Positions 54,501 through 63,011 of a DNA stretch of 64,000 nucleotides are shown in pieces (position 1 is the stretch's first letter; every line of letters starts with the position of its first letter). Position numbers and translations under genes: made by a program. This DNA comes from Streptomyces sclerotialus (GTDB lineage: Bacteria > Actinomycetota > Actinomycetes > Streptomycetales > Streptomycetaceae). Under the pieces are notes generated by a model. The model saw nothing but the letters and a program-made list of their open reading frames with translations, did not search any database and was not told the origin of the DNA. Where the stretch lies: positions 5,394,001 through 5,458,000 of the forward strand of contig NZ_JBFOHP010000002.1 of assembly GCF_040907265.1 (NCBI RefSeq), given 5' to 3'.

Positions 54501-54584
54501 TGCTGTGCGTACTGCTGTGCGTACTGCTGTGCGTACTGCTGTGTGTACTGCTGTGTGTACTGCTGTGTGTACTGCTCTGCGTGC
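54501..54584 (+). repeat. 12-bp tandem repeat upstream of nrdAB
   Basis: Three copies of TGCTGTGCGTAC, three of TGCTGTGTGTAC and one degraded copy, with no interruptions. It begins 7 bp beyond the distal NrdR box. Non-coding; apparent open frames here come from the 12-base period. Confidence 0.95.
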
Positions 54585-54656
54585 CGCGGTACGTACGGAT
54601 GGTCACGGCCCGCGGGTGCCCTGGCAGGGCGGCCGTGGTGCAGCCGGGCAACGACA

Positions 54657-54686
54657 ACGGGCCGCCGGTTTCCACCGGCGGCCCGT
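54657..54686 (-). terminator. terminator of symporter operon
   Basis: 12-bp stem (54657-54668 with 54675-54686), loop TTTCCA, just after the symporter stop. Confidence 0.8.
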
Positions 54687-54709
54687 CGGCCTCACGCACA
54701 CAGGCGGGG

Positions 54710-56401
54710 TCAGTGGGCGGATCCCGCCGTGGCCGGCGGCAGCTCCACCTGCACGCCCTTGTCACCGGCGTCCGCCGTGTAGTCCTCCGGCGAGGTCTCG
54801 TCGACCCCGGCCGGCGCCTTCACGGCCCGCAGGACCACCGTCAGCACCACCGTGACCAGCGCGTTCAGCACGAACGCGGTCAGGCCGATGTAGCCGATCT
54901 CGCCGATACCGGGAATCTCCGCGTTCGAGCCGCCGAAGTGCTTCTGCGTCGGGCTCGCCACGCCGTACGCCGCGACCGTGCCGTACACCATGCCGACCGC
55001 CCAGCCGGCGAGCAGCGCCCAGCGGTGGAACCAGCGGGTGAACAGGCCACCGACCAGCGACGGCATGGTCTGCAGGATCCAGATGCCGCCCAGCAGCTGG
55101 AAGTTGATCGCCACCGTCTTGTCCATCGTCAGGACGAACGCCAGCGCGCCGACCTTCACCAGCAGCGACACCAGCTTGGCGACCTTGTGCTCCTGCGCGG
55201 GCGTCGCGCCCGGCTTGAGGAAGTCCTTGTAGATGTTGCGGGTGAAGAGGTTCGCCGCGGCGATCGACATGATGGCCGCGGGCACCAGCGCGCCGATACC
55301 GATCGCGGCGAACGCCACGCCCGTGAACCAGTCGGGGAACATGTTCTCGAACAGCTGTGGAATCGCCAGCTGCCCGTTCTGCACCTTGATGCCGGCCGCG
55401 ATCGCCATGAAGCCCAGCAGCGCGAGGAGGCCGAGCATCAGGGAGTACAGCGGCAGGATGGTGGTGTTGCGGCGGATCACGTTGCGGTTCTGCGAGGACA
55501 GCGTCGCCGTGATCGAGTGCGGGTACATGAACAGCGCCAGCGCCGAGCCGAGCGCCAGCGTCGCGTACGCCCACTGCGCGTTCGGACCGCTCGCCAGCTC
55601 TCCGCGCGGCTTGCCCGTGGCCGGGTTGGTCTCCGCGAAGGCGTCCCCCGCCACGTGGAAGATGTGCTCGAAGCCGCCCAGCTCGATCGGGATGTAGATG
55701 ATCGCCACGGCGATGACGAGGTAGATCAGACCGTCCTTGACGAACGCGATCAGCGCGGGCGCACGCAGCCCGGAGGAGTAGGTGTAAGCGGCCAGCACGC
55801 CGAAGGCGATCAGCAGCGGCAGGTCCTTGATGAACCAGTTCGTGTTCTCCCCGCCGCCGACGCCCATCACGTCCAGAACGGCCTGGATGCCCACGAGTTG
55901 CAGCGCGATGTACGGCATCGTGGCGAGGATGCCGGTGAGCGCCACGGCCAGCGACAGGGCCTTGGAACCGAAGCGCCCGCGCACGAAGTCCGAGGTGGTG
56001 ACGTACCCGTGCTTGTGCGACACCGACCACAGCCGCGGCAGGAACGTGAAGATCAGCGGATAGACGAGGATCGTGTACGGCACGGCGAAGAAGCCGGCAG
56101 CGCCTGCCGCGTAGATCGCCGCGGGCACCGCCACGAAGGTGTACGCCGTGTAGAGGTCGCCGCCCAGCAGGAACCACGTCACCCACGTACCGAAGCTACG
56201 GCCGCCCAGGCCCCACTCGTCGAGGTTGTCGGACTGCTCGGCCTTGCGCCAGCGCGCGGCCAGGAAGCCCATGATCGTCACGGCGACGAAGAAGAAGACG
56301 AAGACGGCGAGCGCGATGCCGTTCACGCCGCCGGCCGCGTCCGCCGCGAGGGCGTGGCCGACGGGAGCCTGCGCTCCGAGCGTCTCTGTTGCCAGGGTCA
56401 T
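54710..56401 (-). CDS. sodium:solute symporter (SSS family)
   Basis: 563 residues from ATG 56401, overlapping the previous stop (TGATG). About 13 transmembrane helices; landmarks include GGRSFGTWVTWFLLGGDLYT, AYTYSSGLRAPALIAFVKD and AFAAIGIGALVPAAIMSIA. A small DUF3311 protein directly upstream is typical of monocarboxylate/acetate-type SSS transporters. Substrate is inferred only to that class. Confidence 0.88.
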   Translation of the reverse strand: MTLATETLGAQAPVGHALAADAAGGVNGIALAVFVFFFVAVTIMGFLAARWRKAEQSDNLDEWGLGGRSFGTWVTWFLLGGDLYTAYTFVAVPAAIYAAGAAGFFAVPYTILVYPLIFTFLPRLWSVSHKHGYVTTSDFVRGRFGSKALSLAVALTGILATMPYIALQLVGIQAVLDVMGVGGGENTNWFIKDLPLLIAFGVLAAYTYSSGLRAPALIAFVKDGLIYLVIAVAIIYIPIELGGFEHIFHVAGDAFAETNPATGKPRGELASGPNAQWAYATLALGSALALFMYPHSITATLSSQNRNVIRRNTTILPLYSLMLGLLALLGFMAIAAGIKVQNGQLAIPQLFENMFPDWFTGVAFAAIGIGALVPAAIMSIAAANLFTRNIYKDFLKPGATPAQEHKVAKLVSLLVKVGALAFVLTMDKTVAINFQLLGGIWILQTMPSLVGGLFTRWFHRWALLAGWAVGMVYGTVAAYGVASPTQKHFGGSNAEIPGIGEIGYIGLTAFVLNALVTVVLTVVLRAVKAPAGVDETSPEDYTADAGDKGVQVELPPATAGSAH

Positions 56402-56670
56402 CACTCGGACACCCCGTCCTTGCGGGCGCGCAGCGCACGCTGCTCACGCTGCACGAGCTTGTACGCGACCATCGTCAGCGCCGTCGAGATCAGCACCCAC
56501 AGCATCTGGTACCAGTAGAAGAACGGGATGCCGATCAGGGTCGGTTCGACCTTCGCGTACGAACTCACCCACAGCATCGCCACGAACGGAGCGAGCAGGC
56601 ACAGGCCGGCCACCACACGCGTGGGCGTGACGATCGGCCCGGATCCGGGTGTTTCGGCTGGCTCTGTCAT
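56401..56670 (-). CDS. DUF3311 small membrane protein
   Basis: 89 residues from ATG 56670 (GGAG 8-9 nt upstream); an ATG at 56697 is in frame. Two transmembrane helices (VVAGLCLLAPFVAMLWV and FFYWYQMLWVLISTALTMVA) and a basic tail. Such proteins pair with SSS symporters and may help their assembly. Translationally coupled to the symporter. Confidence 0.88.
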   Translation of the reverse strand: MTEPAETPGSGPIVTPTRVVAGLCLLAPFVAMLWVSSYAKVEPTLIGIPFFYWYQMLWVLISTALTMVAYKLVQREQRALRARKDGVSE

Positions 56671-56798
56671 ATCCGCTACTCCGTCCCTGGCGATCATCTG
56701 TGCAATGGCCGGAAATCTAAGCGCCAGGGGCAGTTGACGTCACCCACTGTCCGCATATCGGTACGGACACGGTTCGGGCCGGGAAGGGTGACGGGCGG

Positions 56799-56988
56799 GG
56801 TTGCATGGGGGTGCGGGGTGCGGGGTGCGGAGTGCGGGGTGCGGGCAGGGCTTCGGGGGTGGAGTGCGGGTGGGGCTTCGGGGTGGGGGCGGGGGGCGTC
56901 CGGGGGCTGGGAGCTGGGCCTTCGGGGGGCTCCCCCCCGCCCCGCCCCCTCCCCACCCCCTCCCCGCACCCCCCTCTCTCTCAGCAGC
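56799..56988. repeat. G-rich / C-rich low-complexity block
   Basis: In the 310-bp gap between the YbdD-type gene and the DUF3311 gene, the plus strand is a G-rich run to about 56929 followed by a C-rich run. It includes five heptamers of TGCGGGG type (56812-56846). The two halves are roughly complementary. No gene seen here. Confidence 0.8.
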
Positions 56989-57373
56989 AGCGGAAGCCCG
57001 CGCGGGGGTCGCCCTCCCGGGCGTCCGTGCGACGGCGTTCGAACTCCCGGCGGCTGGGCACCGGGGCGTCGGGATCGTGTCGACGGAGATGCCCGACATA
57101 CCGCTCGTACGCCGACTCACCGGTCAACTCCCGTACGTACCACCGCACCCCGCGCCCCCACCGCGCCACCGCGGCCCCCCACCGAGACCTCCGGCCCGGC
57201 ATCCGCGCCACCTCTCCCATACGCGCTCCCCTCGTCTCCCGAGCCGTACGCGGTACGTCCGCCGCCCACGCGGCACGCGCTGCGTCCGTCGCCCGGGCCG
57301 TATGCGCATCGTCCGCGTCCCAAGCCGTACCCGCTGCCCCCGTCATCCGTGCGGCCCGCTCCGGGCCCGTCAT
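56981..57373 (-). CDS. YbdD/YjiX-family protein with N-terminal extension
   Basis: 130 residues from ATG 57373, ATGA overlap with cstA. The last 65 residues are the family core (WYVRELTGESAYERYVGHLR, HDPDAPVPSRREFERRR, ending RCC). The first 55 are an Ala/Arg/Thr/Asp-rich repetitive stretch absent from usual 60-70-residue members; an internal ATG near 57220 would give a normal-sized protein. Partner of CstA-type transporters. Confidence 0.82.
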   Translation of the reverse strand: MTGPERAARMTGAAGTAWDADDAHTARATDAARAAWAADVPRTARETRGARMGEVARMPGRRSRWGAAVARWGRGVRWYVRELTGESAYERYVGHLRRHDPDAPVPSRREFERRRTDAREGDPRAGFRCC

Positions 57374-59523
57374 GTCCGCGCCCCCTCGTGGCCGTCCCCG
57401 GTTGTGGCTGCGGCCAGTTCCGCCTTCTCCTCCCGTGTGGCTATCAGCCCTGCGGGGGCCACGATGCGTGAAGCGACGTACGGTGCTTCCTTCAGCGGCG
57501 TCGCGTCCGGTGTGCGGACATGGCGTATGCACATACGGGCCGCGTCGGCGATCACCACCACGATCAGCAGGGCCAGCACCGCCGACAGCACGCCGTCCAC
57601 CGTGGAGTTGGTGACGACCGTGTGCATGTCGTCCATCGACTTCGCGGGCGGCAGCACCTTCCCCGCGTCGATCGCGTCCTGGTAGATCGCGCGCTGCGTG
57701 AAGAACCCCACCTTCGGGTCGCCCGAGAACACCTTCTGCCAGCTCGCCGTCAGGGTGACCACCGCGTCCCAGGCCAGCGGGACGCCCGTGACCCACGCCC
57801 ACTTCAGCCGGCCGGACTTCACCAGCAGCGTCGTGCACACCGCCAGCGCGACCGCCGCCAGCAGCTGGTTGGAGATGCCGAAGATCGGGAAGAGCTGGTT
57901 GATGCCGCCCAGCGGCTCATGGACGCCCACCCAGAGGAAGTACCCCCACAGGCCGACCACGGCCGCGCTGCTGAGGATCAGCCCCGGCTTCCAGCTGATG
58001 TCCCGGAACGGCCGGTACGCGTTGCCCAGCATGTCCTGGAGCATGAAGCGGCCGACCCGGGTGCCCGCGTCCAGCGCCGTCAGGATGAACAGCGCCTCGA
58101 ACATGATCGCGAAGTGGTACCAGAAGGCCTTCATCCCGGCGCCGCCCACCACCTGGGAGAAGATCTCCGAGACGCCGACGGCCAGCGTCGGCGCGCCACC
58201 CGTCCGGGACAGCAGCGTCTGTTCCTCCACGGCCTTGGCCGCCGCGGCCAGCTGGTCGGGGGAGATGGCGTAACCGAACTGGGCGACCGCCTGGGACGCG
58301 GACTGGACCGTGTCACCGATGACACCCGCCGGTGCGTTCATCGCGAAGTACAGGCCGGGGTCGATGACGGACGCGGCCACCAGCGCCATCACCGCGACGA
58401 AGGACTCCATCAGCATCGAGCCGTAGCCGATCATCCGGATCTGGGTCTCCTTCTGCACCATCTTCGGCGTGGTGCCCGAGGAGATCAGCGCATGGAAGCC
58501 CGACAGGGCACCGCAGGCGATGGTGATGAAGGCGAACGGGAAGAGGGAGCCGGCGAAGACCGGGCCGTCGCCGCGGCTCGCGAAGTCCGTCACCGCGTCC
58601 ATCTTCAGCGTCGGCAGGGCGATCACCACGCCCAGGGCCAGCAGCCCGATCGTGCCGATCTTCATGAAGGTGGAGAGGTAGTCACGGGGCGCGAGCAGGG
58701 TCCACACGGGGAGCACCGAGGCGATGAAGCCGTACGCGACCAGCCAGATCACCAGGGTCTTCGGCTGGAGGGTGAAGGTGTCGGCCCAGGAGGACTCCGC
58801 GACCCAGCGGCCGCCGACGAGCGCGAGGAGCAGCAGGGCGATGCCGATGAGGGAGACCTCGGTGATCCGCCCGGGGCGGAGGAAGCGGAGGTAGACACCC
58901 ATGAGGAGGGCGATGGGGATCGTCATGCCGATGGAGAACGTGCCCCAGGGCGACGCGGCCAGCGCGTTGACGATCACCAGCGCGAGCACGCCGAGCAGGA
59001 TGATCATGATGGCGAAGGCGGCGAGCAGCGCGGCGGCCCCGCCGAACGGACCGATCTCCTCGCGCGCCATCTGGCCCAGTGACTTGCCGTCCCGCCGGGT
59101 GGAGAAGAAGAGCACCACCATGTCCTGCACGGCACCGGCGAAGACCACTCCGGCGATGATCCAGATCGTGCCGGGGAGGTAGCCCATCTGTGCCGCGAGC
59201 ACCGGTCCGACCAGCGGGCCCGCGCCCGCGATGGCCGCGAAGTGGTGGCCGAGCAGGACCCGGCGGTCGGTGGGGTGGAAGTCGATGCCGTTGTTCAGCC
59301 GCTCGGCCGGGGTGGCGCGGGTCTTGTCGACCCGCAGCACGCGTGTGGCGATGAAGCGGGAGTAGAAGCGGTAGGCGATGGCGTACGTACCGAGCGCTGC
59401 GGCCACCATCCAGGCCGCCGACACCTCCTCGCCGCGGCCCAGTGCGAGCAGGGTCCAGCCGGCCGCGCCGATCAGCGCTACCGCTGTCCAGATGACGATC
59501 GTTCGGAGTGATGTCGTACGCAC
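57370..59523 (-). CDS. cstA: carbon starvation protein CstA, peptide/pyruvate-type transporter
   Basis: 717 residues from GTG 59523, GGGAGG upstream. About 16 transmembrane helices. CstA landmarks: GIDFHPTDRRVLLGHHFAAI, AGAGPLVGPVLAAQMGYLPG, FSTRRDGKSLGQMAREEIG and SGFHALISSGTTPKMV. Members import peptides or pyruvate when carbon is scarce. Operon with the YbdD-type gene. No clear catabolite site could be confirmed upstream. Confidence 0.94.
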   Translation of the reverse strand: MRTTSLRTIVIWTAVALIGAAGWTLLALGRGEEVSAAWMVAAALGTYAIAYRFYSRFIATRVLRVDKTRATPAERLNNGIDFHPTDRRVLLGHHFAAIAGAGPLVGPVLAAQMGYLPGTIWIIAGVVFAGAVQDMVVLFFSTRRDGKSLGQMAREEIGPFGGAAALLAAFAIMIILLGVLALVIVNALAASPWGTFSIGMTIPIALLMGVYLRFLRPGRITEVSLIGIALLLLALVGGRWVAESSWADTFTLQPKTLVIWLVAYGFIASVLPVWTLLAPRDYLSTFMKIGTIGLLALGVVIALPTLKMDAVTDFASRGDGPVFAGSLFPFAFITIACGALSGFHALISSGTTPKMVQKETQIRMIGYGSMLMESFVAVMALVAASVIDPGLYFAMNAPAGVIGDTVQSASQAVAQFGYAISPDQLAAAAKAVEEQTLLSRTGGAPTLAVGVSEIFSQVVGGAGMKAFWYHFAIMFEALFILTALDAGTRVGRFMLQDMLGNAYRPFRDISWKPGLILSSAAVVGLWGYFLWVGVHEPLGGINQLFPIFGISNQLLAAVALAVCTTLLVKSGRLKWAWVTGVPLAWDAVVTLTASWQKVFSGDPKVGFFTQRAIYQDAIDAGKVLPPAKSMDDMHTVVTNSTVDGVLSAVLALLIVVVIADAARMCIRHVRTPDATPLKEAPYVASRIVAPAGLIATREEKAELAAATTGDGHEGART

Positions 59524-59688
59524 TGGCCGGCCTCCCGTTCCGACGGTGACGGAAGGACGGTAGGGCAGGTGCTGTGACGTGCGCCATACCCTGTGGATAA
59601 CCCGGGTGACGGGGATGAGCGGTTCCGTTCGCCCCGCCGGACGGGCCGCCGGGGCCCCGCCGTACCGCCGGCCGTCCGGCCGCCGCGG

Positions 59689-60450
59689 TCAGTCGTTCGG
59701 CCGCTGCAGCCGGGCCACGAACTTGTACCGGTCGCCGCGGTAGACCGAGCGCACCCACTCCACCGGGCGGCCCTGGTGGTCCAGGGAGTGCCGGGAGAGC
59801 AGCAGCATCGGCAGGCCCACGTCCGTGCCCAGGAGTCCGGCCTCGCGCGGGGTGGCGAGGGAGGTCTCGATGGTCTCCTCGGCCTCCGCCGGGCGGACGT
59901 CGTAGACCTCGGCGAGCGCGGTGTAGAGGGAGGTGTACTTGACCAGATTGCGGCGGAGCGCCGGGAAGCGCTTGGCCGAGAGGTGGGTGGTCTCGATGGC
60001 CATCGGTTCGCCGCTGGCCAGCCGCAGCCGTTCGATGCGCAGCACCCGGCCGCCCGCCGCTATGTCCAGCAGCCCGGCCAGCCGGTCGTCGGCGGTGACG
60101 TAGCCGATGTCCAGCAGTTGCGAGGTGGGCTCCAGGCCCTGGGCGCGCATGTCCTCGGTGTACGAGGTCAGTTGGAGGGCCTGGGAGACCTTGGGCTTGG
60201 CGACGAAGGTGCCCTTGCCCTGGATGCGCTCCAGCCGTCCTTCGACGACCAGTTCCTGCAGGGCCTGCCGTACGGTCGTCCGCGAGGTGTCGAACTCCGA
60301 GGCCAGGGTGCGCTCGGGCGGTACGGGCGTGCCCGGTGGCAGGGTCTCGGTGATCTCCAGCAAGTGCCTCTTGAGCCGGTAGTACTTGGGCACCCGGGCG
60401 GTGCGCGCGGCTCCGCCGCCGGACTCCGCGCCGGCCCCGTCGGTCTCCAT
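59689..60450 (-). CDS. dasR: GntR/HutC-family regulator DasR
   Basis: 253 residues from ATG 60450 (GGAAGG upstream); a GTG at 60486 with GGAGGA is in frame. Winged helix [15 protein letters not shown] ... [20 protein letters not shown] and a UTRA sensor domain ([39 protein letters not shown]). DasR senses glucosamine-6-phosphate and N-acetylglucosamine-6-phosphate and represses chitin uptake and antibiotic genes. Divergent from dasA, its classical target. Confidence 0.96.
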   Translation of the reverse strand: METDGAGAESGGGAARTARVPKYYRLKRHLLEITETLPPGTPVPPERTLASEFDTSRTTVRQALQELVVEGRLERIQGKGTFVAKPKVSQALQLTSYTEDMRAQGLEPTSQLLDIGYVTADDRLAGLLDIAAGGRVLRIERLRLASGEPMAIETTHLSAKRFPALRRNLVKYTSLYTALAEVYDVRPAEAEETIETSLATPREAGLLGTDVGLPMLLLSRHSLDHQGRPVEWVRSVYRGDRYKFVARLQRPND

Positions 60451-60608
60451 GGTCCGCCCTTCCGACTCCACTCGTGCTGTCGTCACCGGCTCCTCCGTGC
60501 GTAGCGGCTCACATCGTGGCACGGGTGGGGTGCCGATGCTCCCCCGCAGGTCCACACCTGCCGGATGTCGGTCCGGTAACGGAGCCGACTGCGACTCTTA
60601 TACACCTC

Positions 60609-60659
60609 TTGACACCCCTAAAGGTCTAGGCCAAGCTGCGGGCACTGGTCTAAACCATT
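60609..60659 (+). promoter_or_regulatory. dasA promoter with two DasR operators
   Basis: TTGACA (60609-60614), 17 bp, CAAGCT (60632-60637). AAAGGTCTAGGCCAAG (60620-60635) lies between and over these hexamers, and ACTGGTCTAAACCATT (60644-60659) lies just downstream. Both resemble the DasR element ACTGGTCTAGACCAGT; the second is the better match. Confidence 0.85.
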
Positions 60660-60692
60660 AAAGACCACACCCAGCCATTAGGGGAGTGTGCT

Positions 60693-61946
60693 GTGAAGCG
60701 TGGGCTGATCGCGGCGACGGCAGTCGCGGGAATGCTGGTAAGTGTCGCGGCCTGCGGGTCCGGCGATTCGGTGGGGGCGGACGACAAGACGCTCACCGTA
60801 TGGGCCATGGACGGCTCCACACCGCCCGGCTGGACGAAGGACGTCAAGGCGGCCTTCGAGAAGAAGACCGGTGCGAAGCTGAAGATCGAGATCCAGAAGT
60901 GGAACGGCATTCAGCAGAAGATCACCACGGCGCTCTCCGAGGAGAACCCGCCCGACGTCATCGAGGTCGGCAACACCCAGACCCCCGCCTACGCCAAGAC
61001 CTCGGGCCTGGCCGAACTGGACGACCTCAAGAAGGAGATCGGCGCCGACTGGACGCCGTCCCTGAACAAGTCGGCCGTCTACCAGGGCAAGCAGTACGCC
61101 GCCCCCTGGTTCGCCGCCAACCGCGTCGTCATCTACAACAAGAAGATCTGGGCCGAGGCCGGCATCAAGGACACGCCGAAGACCCGCAGCGAGTTCTTCA
61201 AGGACCTGGAGCAGATCCAGCGGAAGACCGACGCCGAGCCGATCTACCTGCCCGGCCAGAACTGGTACTTCTTCGACGGCCTGACCATCGGCACCAAGGC
61301 CGACCTGGTGAAGAAGCAGGGCGGCAAGTGGGTCTCCAACCTCGCCGACCCCAAGGTCGCCAAGGCCATGGACATCTACAAGCAGTACCAGTCCTTCAGC
61401 AAGGCCCCCAAGGACAAGGACGAGGCCACCCCGCAGCAGGGCGAGGTCTTCGCCAAGGGGAAGACCGGCGCGTTCATCGGCATGGGCTGGGAATCCGGCA
61501 TCGCCGTCAAGGCCAACCCGAAGATCGAGAAGGACATCGGCTACTTCACCATCCCCGGTGAGACCGCCGGCACGCCCGAAGGCGTCTTCCTCGGCGGCTC
61601 CAACCTCGCCGTCGCCGCGGGCAGCCAGAAGCAGGACCTCGCCAAGGAGTTCCTGAAGATCGCGCTCTCCGACAAGTACGAGAGGCAGCTCGCCGAGGAA
61701 GGCGGCGTCATCCCCAACAAGGAGTCGCTGCAGGACGCGCTGAAGGGCAACCCCGCGGGCGAGGCGGCCGTCCCCGCCGTCGCCGGCGGCGGCACCACCC
61801 CGCTCATCCCGGAATGGGGCGCGGTGGAGAACCCGCCCAACCCCGTCAAGACGTACATGACCGCCGTCCTGAACGGAAAGAGCGCCGCGGACGCCGCCCG
61901 GCAGGTCGAGGGCGAATTCAACAAGCGGCTCAGCCAGCAGCAGTAG
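60693..61946 (+). CDS. dasA: chitobiose/GlcNAc ABC transporter lipoprotein DasA
   Basis: 417 residues from GTG 60693, GGGGAG upstream. Lipoprotein signal peptide with lipobox SVAAC (Cys21). Family 1 sugar-binding fold: TLTVWAMDGSTPPGWTKDVK, PPDVIEVGNTQTPAYAKTSG and GWESGIAV. DasA binds N,N'-diacetylchitobiose and delivers it to DasBC. Confidence 0.95.
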   Translation: MKRGLIAATAVAGMLVSVAACGSGDSVGADDKTLTVWAMDGSTPPGWTKDVKAAFEKKTGAKLKIEIQKWNGIQQKITTALSEENPPDVIEVGNTQTPAYAKTSGLAELDDLKKEIGADWTPSLNKSAVYQGKQYAAPWFAANRVVIYNKKIWAEAGIKDTPKTRSEFFKDLEQIQRKTDAEPIYLPGQNWYFFDGLTIGTKADLVKKQGGKWVSNLADPKVAKAMDIYKQYQSFSKAPKDKDEATPQQGEVFAKGKTGAFIGMGWESGIAVKANPKIEKDIGYFTIPGETAGTPEGVFLGGSNLAVAAGSQKQDLAKEFLKIALSDKYERQLAEEGGVIPNKESLQDALKGNPAGEAAVPAVAGGGTTPLIPEWGAVENPPNPVKTYMTAVLNGKSAADAARQVEGEFNKRLSQQQ

Positions 61947-61952
61947 GCACCG

Positions 61953-61991
61953 GCACCTGCCGGGGGACGGCTCACGTCCCCCGGCAGGTGC
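61953..61991 (+). terminator. intercistronic hairpin between dasA and dasB
   Basis: 17-bp perfect stem (61953-61969 with 61975-61991), loop GCTCA, no T-run. Probably a partial terminator or RNA-stabilising stem that keeps dasA above dasBC. Confidence 0.8.
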
Positions 61992-62015
61992 GTCGCCGGG
62001 GAGGGCGCGAACGAG

Positions 62016-63011
62016 ATGGCAGCCATGTCAGTACAGAGCAGACGCACCGCGGACCCGCCCGGGACCGCCCGCAAGCGGGGGAACGGCGGCCCGCCCAGGA
62101 CATCGCAGCGGCCACGCCGGCGAACGGCCGGCCGGGCGCCGTACCTCCTGCTGCTCCCCGCCCTCGCCGTCACCGTGGTCCTCCTCGGCTATCCGATGGT
62201 CACCAACGGCGTGCTGTCCTTCCAGAACCTCAACATGGGGCAGCTCATCCAGCACGTCACGGAGTGGAACGGCGGCGACAACTACCGCCAGATCCTCGGC
62301 AGCGCCGAATTCTGGCGGGTCACCGTCCGCTCCCTCCTCTTCACCGCCGCCAACGTCCTCCTCATCATGGTCGTCGGCACCCTCACCGGCCTGCTCCTCG
62401 CCCGGCTCGGTCCCCGGATGCGGCTCACGCTCCTCTTCGGCCTCGTCCTCGCCTGGGCCATGCCGCCCATCGCCGCCACCACCGTCTACCAGTGGCTCTT
62501 CGCCCAGCGGTTCGGTGTCGTCAACTGGGTACTGGACCGCCTCGGCTGGCACTCCATGGCGGACTTCAACTGGACCGGCAGCCAGTTCTCCACCTTCTTC
62601 GTCGTCATCGTCCTGATCGTCTGGCAGTCCGTCCCCTTCGTCGCGATCAACCTCTACGCCGCGACCACCACCATCCCCAAGGAGCTCTACGAAGCCGCCG
62701 CCCTCGACGGCGCCGGCGTGTGGAAGAGCTTCAGCTCCGTCACGCTGCCGTTCATCAGGCCGTTCCTCTACGCGACGACGTTCCTCGAAGTCATCTGGGT
62801 CTTCAAAGCCTTCACGCAGGTGTTCGCCATCAACGAGGGCGGCCCCGAGCGGCTCACCGAGATCCTCCCCGTCTACGCCTTCATCGAGGGCATGGGCAAC
62901 CAGCACTACGGCATGGGCGCGGCGATCTCCCTGCTGACCATCGTCATCCTGCTCGCGCTCACCTCGTACTACCTCCGCATCGTGCTCCGACAAGAGGAGG
63001 ACGAGCGATGA
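62016..63011 (+). CDS. dasB: chitobiose ABC transporter permease DasB
   Basis: 331 residues from ATG 62016 (ATG 62025 is an alternative). Arg-rich cytosolic N-terminus of 40 residues, six transmembrane helices, and the EAA loop for the ATPase (YEAAALDGAGVWKSFSSVTL). MalF-type subunit. The operon has no ATPase gene, as expected because MsiK energises several sugar transporters in Streptomyces. Confidence 0.94.
   Translation: MAAMSVQSRRTADPPGTARKRGNGGPPRTSQRPRRRTAGRAPYLLLLPALAVTVVLLGYPMVTNGVLSFQNLNMGQLIQHVTEWNGGDNYRQILGSAEFWRVTVRSLLFTAANVLLIMVVGTLTGLLLARLGPRMRLTLLFGLVLAWAMPPIAATTVYQWLFAQRFGVVNWVLDRLGWHSMADFNWTGSQFSTFFVVIVLIVWQSVPFVAINLYAATTTIPKELYEAAALDGAGVWKSFSSVTLPFIRPFLYATTFLEVIWVFKAFTQVFAINEGGPERLTEILPVYAFIEGMGNQHYGMGAAISLLTIVILLALTSYYLRIVLRQEEDER

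Noticed and set aside
54501..54584. Leucine/cysteine-valine repeat peptide encoded by the 12-bp array
   Set aside because: A 12-base period keeps any frame open; no ribosome site and it lies in the nrdAB control region.
59570..59590. Crp-like site GTGACGTGCGCCAT upstream of cstA
   Set aside because: Only one half-site is good; not convincing by eye.
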